Shown piece after piece: positions 1 through 7,400 of a stretch of 64,000 bases of DNA. The notes beneath the pieces are model-generated. The model had not been told where the DNA came from and made no database searches. It saw nothing but the letters and a program-made list of their open reading frames with translations. Source of the stretch: Muricomes sp049840515. Lineage in GTDB: Bacteria; Bacillota; Clostridia; Lachnospirales; Lachnospiraceae. Location: positions 496,001 to 560,000 of the forward strand of contig JASGKW010000009.1 of the NCBI GenBank assembly GCA_049840515.1, written 5' to 3'. Position 1 is the first letter of the stretch. The number at the start of each line of letters is the position of its first letter. The position numbers were made by a program, and so were the translations under genes.

Positions 1-852
1 TTAGGGCTGCCAATACCGTTTATGTTTTTTGGGAATTGTAATGATGGAAGAATGGAAGTTATTGATGGTGCTCAGCGTTTGCAAACTTTATCAGCGTTTG
101 TTGAAAACAAATTGAAACTTAAAGGATTAAAAAAACTTGAATCCTTGAATAATTTCACTTTTAAGGATTTACTTGAATCACAACAAAGAAAGCTAATAAA
201 TAGGACCTTGAGAATAATTGTGCTAGAAGAGGACACACCTAATGATATCAGACAAGACCTTTTTAATAGAATCAATACTTCTGGAATAAAGGCAAATCCT
301 TCGGAAATTCGAAGAGGTTCATACCCAGGAACGCTTACGGACTTTATTGATGAGTGTACTAAAAATGAGCTTTTTCAAAAATTATGTCCAATTTCAGCGA
401 AAAGTGTTGAGCGTCATGAGCGGTTTGAGTTTATACTGAGATTTTTTGCGTATACAAATTCATATATGGAATTTGTACATGAAGTTAATACTTTTTTAGA
501 TGAATTCTTGGTGGACAATATGGAGAATGCTGACATTGATGAATATTCTTTTGAGTTTAATAGAATGCTTAATTTTGTGGATACGTATTTTCCACATGGA
601 TTTACTAAAACCCCAAATGCCAATTCAACTCCAAGGGTAAGATTTGAAGCTATTTCTGTTGGCGTAGCATTAGCGTTACGTGAGAAACCGGATTTGGTTT
701 TACATGACCTTGCATGGCTAAAGTCTGATGAGTTTAAATATTACACTACTACGGATGCTAGTAATAATCTGAATAAATTTAGAGGGAGAATTGAGTATGT
801 TAAAGCGAAAATTCTAGGAGAGGATTATGCAAGAGACACGAGAGATATTTGA
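1..852 (+). CDS. DUF262 domain protein (GmrS/ParB-like fold), 5' end cut by window
   Basis: The reading frame is open from base 1, where it reads LGLPIPFMFF, so the true start lies upstream; 283 residues are visible. The family signature is present as DGAQRLQTL, close to the usual DGQQRLTTL nucleotide-hydrolysis loop but with Ala at the third position. FNRINTSG follows, the usual second DUF262 motif. DUF262 proteins occur in modification-dependent restriction enzymes (GmrSD) and other defence loci. The stop overlaps the next gene by 26 bases, so the two are translationally coupled. The gene is AT-rich compared with the window after 3.7 kb. The family call is firm; the substrate cannot be told. 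Confidence 0.8.
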   Translation, partial: LGLPIPFMFFGNCNDGRMEVIDGAQRLQTLSAFVENKLKLKGLKKLESLNNFTFKDLLESQQRKLINRTLRIIVLEEDTPNDIRQDLFNRINTSGIKANPSEIRRGSYPGTLTDFIDECTKNELFQKLCPISAKSVERHERFEFILRFFAYTNSYMEFVHEVNTFLDEFLVDNMENADIDEYSFEFNRMLNFVDTYFPHGFTKTPNANSTPRVRFEAISVGVALALREKPDLVLHDLAWLKSDEFKYYTTTDASNNLNKFRGRIEYVKAKILGEDYARDTRDI

Positions 853-1495
853 AGACCGAAAAGAAGAAATCGAATTATATTTTTCAATTATTCTTGATTT
901 GGAAAACAACAGAGTGCGTTTTAATACTGTTAATGATAGGAGATTTTTGAAGATATTAAAATCTAATTTCATATTAATGCTTTATAATTTTATTGAGGCC
1001 TGTATAAGTAGTGGTTTATCTGAAATATATGAAAGCATGAAACATGATAATTGTACTTATTATGATGTCATTGAAGAAATACAAAATATTTGGACTAAGG
1101 CTCAAGTTGCAAATATTAGTGGTCAGACGATACAACGTTCAACATATGAAAAACACATAAAAAAAGTAATTGATGAAGTTGTTAATCAATCGCCTATTGT
1201 TTTATCAAAAAAGAGTCTAAAATATGAAGGGAATTTGGATGCAAAAAGAATAAAAGAGCTTTGCGATGAGCATAAAATAAGGTATGTGGTTGACAGAAAT
1301 ACAACAGCGTTATTAACAATTAAGACTAGACGTAATAGTTTAGCTCATGGAGATGTTTCGTTTAGCGAATGTGCAAGAGATGATAGCGCATTAGACTTAG
1401 AGAAGACTAAAGATGTTACAATAAAATTTATTGATGATATACTAATTGGTATGGAAAGATATTACAATGAAAAGAGTTATCGTCAAACTAGTTAA
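827..1495 (+). CDS. MAE_28990/MAE_18760-like HEPN protein
   Basis: This 222-residue protein follows the DUF262 gene with a 26-base overlap and an AGGAG ribosome site inside it. Near residue 170 it carries RRNSLAHG, which fits the HEPN ribonuclease motif R-x4-H (RNSLAH). The rest is helical and rich in Lys and Glu. From family knowledge, HEPN proteins of the MAE_28990 type are commonly encoded beside DUF262 proteins and are thought to act as RNases in abortive defence or toxin-antitoxin-like pairs. The RNase role is inferred from the motif and partner. The MAE_28990 subfamily name is from memory and less sure than HEPN itself. Confidence 0.72.
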   Translation: MQETREIFEDRKEEIELYFSIILDLENNRVRFNTVNDRRFLKILKSNFILMLYNFIEACISSGLSEIYESMKHDNCTYYDVIEEIQNIWTKAQVANISGQTIQRSTYEKHIKKVIDEVVNQSPIVLSKKSLKYEGNLDAKRIKELCDEHKIRYVVDRNTTALLTIKTRRNSLAHGDVSFSECARDDSALDLEKTKDVTIKFIDDILIGMERYYNEKSYRQTS

Positions 1496-1633
1496 TTGTT
1501 TTTTATCTGTAACAGTGATTAGTTATTACAGACCTAAGATATAAATTGGTTGATAAGTTGTACAAATGTTGTACAGATATTATCAAAGGTGGCACAATCC
1601 TCCTTTCTATGTGGTTTTACAGCACACAGATTC

Positions 1634-1654
1634 GTTCGATTCCGGTCTGCGGCA
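1634..1654 (+). other. tRNA 3'-end remnant, likely attachment site (attL/attR)
   Basis: The sequence matches the 3' end of a tRNA in exact geometry: T-loop TTCGATT (1635-1641), 3' half of the T-stem CCGGT, 3' half of the acceptor stem CTGCGGC, and discriminator A (1654). No 5' half, D-arm or anticodon arm precedes it, and the matching T-stem 5' strand ACCGG is absent. The acceptor CTGCGGC would pair with GCCGCAG, common for tRNA-Leu. This is the footprint of an integrase that inserts at tRNA 3' ends, so the DUF262/HEPN genes probably sit at one end of an integrated island. The intact tRNA should lie upstream of the window. Confidence 0.6.
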
Positions 1655-1660
1655 TTTTAT

Positions 1661-1692
1661 AAAGGCTTAAACATTTTGTTTAAGCCTTTTTT
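1661..1692. terminator. Rho-independent terminator, works in both directions
   Basis: A perfect stem AGGCTTAAAC/GTTTAAGCCT with a short ATTTT loop is flanked by A and T runs. It sits 7 bases after the tRNA remnant, where a tRNA gene's own terminator would be, and also serves the GNAT gene that ends at 1735 on the minus strand. Confidence 0.8.
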
Positions 1693-1734
1693 ATATTTTC
1701 CCATTTAAAGTCATCGGAGGATTTGCTATTCAGT

Positions 1735-2193
1735 TTAGAGCTCCAGCTTCATATATATAACATCCTCCAGTGGGTTATTGTAATAAGGGGAAATTTCCAC
1801 GAATCCCAGGCCTTTGTACAATTTGACAGCGCTTTGCAGTGGCTTCAGGGTATCTAATACCATTTCTTTATATCCGTCATTTCTGGCCTCGTTTATAATT
1901 GCTTCGGCCAGTGAACGGCCGGCTTTAAGTTTTCGATATTCTGGTTTAACGTACAATCGTTTCATTTCACTTCGAGTGTCCGATTTTTTTGTATAAGCAA
2001 CACAGCCAATCACTTCGTTTTCGTCAGAGATAGCCGCTAAGAGTTTTCCTTTTGGATAGCTGTATTTTGAGGGGAAATCATGTAACTCTTCATCGAGATT
2101 TTGAAAATCAAGATTTTGCCCGATTGAGGCAGTATATGTTTCAATTAATGACTTAATTTCTTTTATATAATTATCTCCACTTACTATTTTCAT
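1735..2193 (-). CDS. GNAT family N-acetyltransferase
   Basis: A 152-residue single GNAT domain. The central strand and acetyl-CoA loop read RLYVKPEYRKLKAGRSL, matching the R/Q-x-x-G-x-G/A pyrophosphate-binding loop in loosened form. A C-terminal YKGLGFVEISPYYNNP segment is typical of small-molecule acetyltransferases. An AGGAGG site lies 8 bases before the ATG. It lies 87 bases downstream of a marR gene on the same strand with no clear promoter between, so the two are probably cotranscribed. MarR and GNAT domains are fused in some Firmicutes, which supports a functional link. The substrate is unknown. Confidence 0.85.
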   Translation of the reverse strand: MKIVSGDNYIKEIKSLIETYTASIGQNLDFQNLDEELHDFPSKYSYPKGKLLAAISDENEVIGCVAYTKKSDTRSEMKRLYVKPEYRKLKAGRSLAEAIINEARNDGYKEMVLDTLKPLQSAVKLYKGLGFVEISPYYNNPLEDVIYMKLEL

Positions 2194-2280
2194 TTGTCAA
2201 ACCTCCTGTAAATCTTTACTTGAGATATTTCTATTTTTTTATTTTTTGAGTCTTTTCCTTTATGGCTGCCGCATGGCTAA

Positions 2281-2718
2281 TCATAAATTTTTTGAAAGAT
2301 ATTTGGTAATTGTATCCATTGCACCAATCACTTCATCACATTCGCTGGAGGTGAGTGATTCAACTAAGCCCTCTATCTGTCTATTAGTGACTTCGATTAA
2401 TTCTGAAGTTTTATCTTTTCCTTTTTGAGTAAGCTGAATTTTATAGGAGCGCTTGTCCTCAGAGACCACCTGTTTTGTTATAAATCCCTTTTTTTCAAAG
2501 GATTTTAGAATCCTGCTCATGTAACTTTTATCAATCTGCAATTTTTCAATTAGGGAATTAGCAGTGTTCTGGAAATTCGATTGTAATTCAAACAGAATAC
2601 GGGTTTCTGTTAGGGAGTAATCGGTGCCGAGGAAATTTCGATTCAATATACCTAGTATGACTGTGTAAAATCTGTTAAACTCTCGAATACGATTAATTGT
2701 CTCTGTATTATTTTTCAT
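2281..2718 (-). CDS. MarR family transcriptional regulator
   Basis: A 145-residue winged-helix protein. The recognition region reads LQIDKSYMSRILKSFEKKGFI, and the wing (SEDKRSYKIQLTQKG) has the Asp-Lys-Arg pattern typical of MarR. It is the first gene of a minus-strand pair with a GNAT acetyltransferase. Two palindromes of AGTTG/CAACT type overlap its promoter, so autoregulation is likely. The inducer is unknown. Confidence 0.88.
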   Translation of the reverse strand: MKNNTETINRIREFNRFYTVILGILNRNFLGTDYSLTETRILFELQSNFQNTANSLIEKLQIDKSYMSRILKSFEKKGFITKQVVSEDKRSYKIQLTQKGKDKTSELIEVTNRQIEGLVESLTSSECDEVIGAMDTITKYLSKNL

Positions 2719-2730
2719 TTCTCCCTCCTA

Positions 2731-2795
2731 AATAGTTGTATGAGTCAACTATTATTTTACTGGAATCTAGTGGCTTTTGTCAACTATATAAGTTG
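2731..2795 (-). promoter_or_regulatory. marR promoter with two operator-like palindromes
   Basis: Read on the minus strand, TTGACA (2783-2778) and TAAAAT (2759-2754) are separated by 18 bases. One palindrome, CAACT-ATATA-AGTTG (2781-2795), overlaps the -35 box. A second, AATAGTTG-N7-CAACTATT (2731-2753), covers the start region. The two share the AGTTG half-site, as expected for a MarR dimer repressing its own gene. Confidence 0.6.
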
Positions 2796-2984
2796 CGATT
2801 TGAATAAAGTATAACAGTGATGATATTTGTTGCATCTCATTTAAATATAAAGGAAATTGATTTTTGAAGTGATTTATATTGAAATAAGGAGGAACACACG
2901 AAAAAGTGTTCCTCCAACTTTTTAATTTTATAAAAGATATAAGAACTAAATCCAGATTAGTTTATTTAAATAATTATCATTCCA

Positions 2985-3492
2985 TTAAATAATTATCATT
3001 CCATTTTCATCGGCTGGTTTGGTCAGGCCGATTATAAACTCAACAAATGCGATTATACCAGGAATCCAGGTCCAGCAGAATAGCAGATAGGCAACTCCAA
3101 GACCTATTCTGCCTGAATAGAATTTGTGAATCCCAAGGCCGCCGAGGAAAAAGGCTAATAAACAATATACAACCTTATTCACGGCTTTTCCGCGAACAGG
3201 AATCACAGATTGAGAAACAACGTTTGTATTAGTATTGATATTTTCATTGGAGTTTGCATTAGCGCTTGTGGTAGTGTTTGTATTTTGTACATTAATATTG
3301 ATACCACCGTTGGGGATTTCTACCCTTCTTTTCAGTTTTTGTCACAATTATTCTATTCTCTGTTTTGAAGACCTCCACTTCATCACCCACTTGTGGTGAA
3401 AACTGCAAATCGGAAAGTCTTACCTCATCAATTCCTCCCGCGTCTGTCCCTATTGATACAATCTCATTGTCCAGTTTGATAATTTTAGCCAT
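2985..3492 (-). pseudogene. TM2 domain membrane protein, split by a +1 frameshift
   Basis: The first part starts at ATG 3492 (MAKIIKLDNE, ribosome site GAGAGGG) and reads to TEKKGRNPQRWYQY with stop at 3292. The +1 frame continues as VEIPNGGININVQNTN, an Asn/Thr-rich linker. It is followed by a TM2 domain: two membrane helices, with GGLGIHKFYSGRIGLG between. I recall Lachnospiraceae proteins with the same order: N-terminal KIIKLDNE domain, Asn-rich linker, TM2 domain. Removing one G from the GGG run at 3323-3325 restores one 168-residue frame. The break is therefore either a recent mutation or a sequencing error. Function is unknown; TM2 proteins are small inner-membrane proteins. Confidence 0.72.
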
Positions 3493-3671
3493 CTTGTTAC
3501 ACCCTCTCTTTTCATTTGTATTTGCACTGAGAATTGTATTCATTTTCTTTTGATGAATTATTCTCAGATTTGTGCCTGTCTTCCTTTAGAAAAATTTAAT
3601 TGTCATGTACTATTATATATGGAAAATGTGATTTTGTCACCAAGTTAATGACACTCGGAGGTATCCAGATA

Positions 3672-3700
3672 TTGCAGAATAATAGCTGGAATGATATAAT
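3672..3700 (+). promoter_or_regulatory. Sigma-A promoter for ferritin
   Basis: TTGCAG and a consensus TATAAT are separated by exactly 17 bases, 64 bases before the ferritin ATG at 3764. Confidence 0.7.
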
Positions 3701-3763
3701 ACAAATATTAGAAAATTGTATCTTTATACATTTATTGTATTACCAGCGAGAGGAGAGACATTT

Positions 3764-4274
3764 ATGGACAAGAAAGTATTAGATTTATTAAATCAACAGA
3801 TTAACAAAGAATTTTACTCAGCTTACCTTTATTTAGACATGGCGAATTTTTACACTGCGAAAGGGCTGGATGGTTTTGCTAACTGGTTTGAAGTACAAGC
3901 CCAGGAAGAGCAGTCTCATGCCATGCTGATGTACCAGTATTTGCAGAACAACAGCCAGAAAGTGGTTCTGGAAGCCATAGCTAAACCAGATCATGTTTAC
4001 ACAGAGCTTGATTGACCCATTGAAGACAGCTTTGGAGCATGAGGAATATGTAACATCTCTTATCCATAATATTTATGCGGCAGCGCATGATATTCATGAT
4101 TTCAGGACAATACAGTTTTTAGACTGGTTTGTAAAGGAACAGGGGGAAGAGGAAAAGAATGCCACTGATCTTATTACAAAGATGGAGCTTTTTGGTGGAG
4201 AGGCAAAAGGGCTTTATATGCTCGATGCAGAACTGAAAGCAAGAGTTTATACAGCACCATCCCTTGTATTGTAG
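3764..4274 (+). pseudogene. ftnA: Ferritin, split by a one-base insertion
   Basis: Ferritins store iron as ferric mineral in a 24-subunit shell. The start MDKKVLDLLNQQ follows GAGAGGAGAG. Ferroxidase residues are visible: Glu16, the E49-x-x-H52 motif (EEQSH), the LEHEE helix and VKEQGEEEK. The first frame ends after HVYTELD, while the frame starting inside FTQSLIDPLKTALEHEE carries the second half. Deleting one T after AGCT at 4005-4008 gives YTELIDPLKTALEHEE and a normal 169-residue ferritin. A real gene with a sequencing indel is more likely than decay, because the second half is fully conserved. Confidence 0.85.
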
Positions 4275-4290
4275 GTTAATATAAACCAGT

Positions 4291-4329
4291 GCAGGACGGT
4301 TCTCGTTATAGATGAACCGTCCTGCTTTT
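4291..4329 (+). terminator. Terminator after ferritin
   Basis: A perfect 12-bp stem GCAGGACGGTTC/GAACCGTCCTGC with an 11-base loop, followed by TTTT. Confidence 0.85.
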
Positions 4330-4444
4330 GATTACAGTTATAAGGACGTTTGGATTATCTTATTAAATTAGTATTCAATAAGGACACCACATTGAAGTCA
4401 GAGGTTCAATGAGTATAAAATATAATGGCAAGAGGGGGGAGACA

Positions 4445-7400
4445 ATGAGGGAAAGAGCAGAGATGTATACAATTAAGGAATGTATATATTCATCCAGGAG
4501 CAGCATACTTTACAGAGCCGAAGATGAGCTGACAGGGGAAGCTGTGATTTTAAAAACTATGGGTATGGAGGGGATGAGTGCCAAGGGTCTCGCCCGGTTG
4601 AAGAATGAATATGCCCTCTTGTCCAGGTTAAAAAGCAGCTTTGTTTCGGAGGCTGTTGATTTTATAAAAAGAAATGAAGAGTTTTTTCTTGTTTTAAAAT
4701 ACATAAAGGGTGTTCCTCTGTCCGAATACATGAAAGACCATAAAATAGGCATCAAACATTTTTTGTTCTTGGTTCAGGATATTGTAAGAGGTCTGGCGGA
4801 TATTCATAATGCAGGTATTATCCATAAAGACTTGAATCCTTCTAATATTGTTTATGATACAAAGACGAGGAAGCCTGTAATTATTGATTTTGGAATTTCT
4901 GCGGAGTTTTCTTTTGAAAAACCGCTGATGATAGATTTGTATGGTTCTGAGGGGACGTTATCCTATATTTCTCCTGAGCAGACGGGAAGAGTGAATCGGG
5001 TTGTTGATTTCAGAACAGATTTTTATTCCTTAGGTGTCATGTTTTTTGAAATGCTCTGCGGTGTCTGTCCATTTACAGCGGAGAGTCCGTCGGAGCTTAT
5101 TTACAATCATGTGGCTAAGATTCCTGCCACTGCAAAGTCAGTGAACAGCAAGGTTCCGGAGATGTTATCCCGCATTGTTGCAAAGCTTATGGCCAAGATG
5201 CCGGAAGACAGATATTTAAGTACAGAGGGAATCCTCTTTGATTTGAATCAGTGCCTTACTTCATACAACGATTTGGGGGAAATCCCGGAATTTGAGCTGG
5301 GGCTGGGGGACTATTCTAACCGCATTGAGATACCTCATAAACTGTATGGGCGTGAGCCTGAGATGGAAACTCTGAAGGAGGCCTATCGCAGTATTTCACA
5401 CGGGGGAAAGTGCGCTGTTTTCATCGGTGGTTATGCCGGAATTGGGAAGACGTCTCTTGTTGATGAGATGCAGAAAACGGTTCTTGAATCGGGTGGGGTT
5501 CTGCTCAGCGGAAAGTACGACCAATATCAGAGAAATGTACCGTATCATATATTTTTTCAGATGATTGAAACCTTCTGTGATATTATATTGTCCGAAAATG
5601 AGTATCAGATTGCAAAATGGAAGACACGTATTTCCAATACACTTGGGGAGGATGCGGGTTTGCTTGCGAGCAAGGTTCCCAGGCTGGCCCTGCTTATGGG
5701 ACACACCTCTGCTTTTCCCGAATTATCACCACTTGAGACTGAAGTCAGGTTTAAGGTTGCGATACAAAGGCTTCTTGCGGTGATTGCAGCACCACATCAC
5801 CCTGTTGTTATTTTCTTAGATGACACACATCTCCTTAGTCCGGGAACAGCAGATATTTTGGAAGGGTGCATGTCAGATGAAAATATCAACGGGCTGATGC
5901 TTATATATTGTTACAGAGACAATGAGGTCGATGATAATCACATTATGACTCACAGTATGAACAGGCTGGTGAATCAGAATACTTACTATCTCAACCTGTA
6001 TGGAATTACTCTGGATGCAGTAACCCAGATGATTGCAGACACATTGAAGACCCATACTCAAAATGTGTCGGAGCTTTCCAAAATTGTATATAATAAGACA
6101 CTTGGAAATCCCTTTTATGTAAAGCAGTTTCTCATGATTTGTCATATGAATGAACTGATACAGTTCAGCAGGTCTGATAAAAAGTGGATATGGAATATAG
6201 AGGAGATTGCCTCCTGCCCTGCGGAAGACAATGTCATTGAATTTTTGATGCGCAATATGGATCAGCTTTTGCCGGAAGCCATTGAGCTTCTCTCTTTTGG
6301 TGCATGTGACGGCCGCAATTTTTCCATGGATGTTCTCACTGCACTTTCGGGAAAGACACAGCAGGATATATCCAGGCTTTTGGGAAGAGCAATCTTTCTG
6401 GAAATAGTATATCCTATCCAGAGTGAGGAGAACGAGGTAGAGCATATCAGTTTCCAGTTCTCACATGACAGGTTTCAGCAGACATTTTATGTGACATTAC
6501 CTGAGAAAAAACGGCAGCATGTCCACTATATGCTTGCCAGGTACTATGAGAAGGCTGACAGTGTCCTGCCGGAGGACATATTTATTGTAGCAGATCACTA
6601 CAGCAAAGCATTTGGCATGCTCGATTTGCCTGAGGAACAAAAAACAATTGCGGAAGTTCTTGTAAAAGCGGCGAAAACGGCCTGTGAGCTGTTATCTTAC
6701 AGCACGGCTCTCGGATACCTGGAGCCGGTTATAGAAAATATGGACCCTTTCCAGTTTGAGGGGGATGATTTTATTTTTTCTGTCTATGAGACATACCACA
6801 GGATATTGTGCAGTCTTTCCAAGTATGAAGAGGCGGATAGAATTTATCTTCTGCTTGAACAGCTTGCGGATTCGCCCCTTCGTATCTGCGATAGCTGCTG
6901 TCTGCAGGCGGTGGGATTATCCAACAGAGGCGAATACAGGGCAGCTTTTATGCTTGGCATCGGGGTGCTGGAGCAGTTAGGTGTAGAGTTCCCTGAAAAG
7001 ACACTGTATGACACCGTAACATCAGAACTGAAAGTGTACTGTGAGCGGTTTGAGCAGAGCGGTTATGGACAGCGGATAGACAGAATAAAGGCTATAGATG
7101 AAAAAGAGTTTGCGATTGCAAAAATTCTCAACAGAACATCGGCGGCAGGGTTCTTCTTTAATCCGCTGTATGTTGCATGGTCAATTATGACTAATGCTAA
7201 ACGTATTTTTAAATATGGCTATACTTCAGAAAGTATGATGCTGTATGCTCATATGCCGGTTATTCTTATGACATTCAGGGATAATTATGACTGGTCATAT
7301 GCCATTGTAGATGAGGCGAGAAATCTAGCCGAACAAGAAGGCTATAAAAATGAATTGTTCCGCATATATCATGTATTTTCTTCTTTTACACTGCACTGGT

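Noticed and set aside
5873..6445. Long minus-strand frame (190 codons) inside the kinase gene
   Set aside because: It is antisense to a conserved ATPase region, lacks a ribosome site and has the Cys/Leu/His-rich composition of an antisense shadow.
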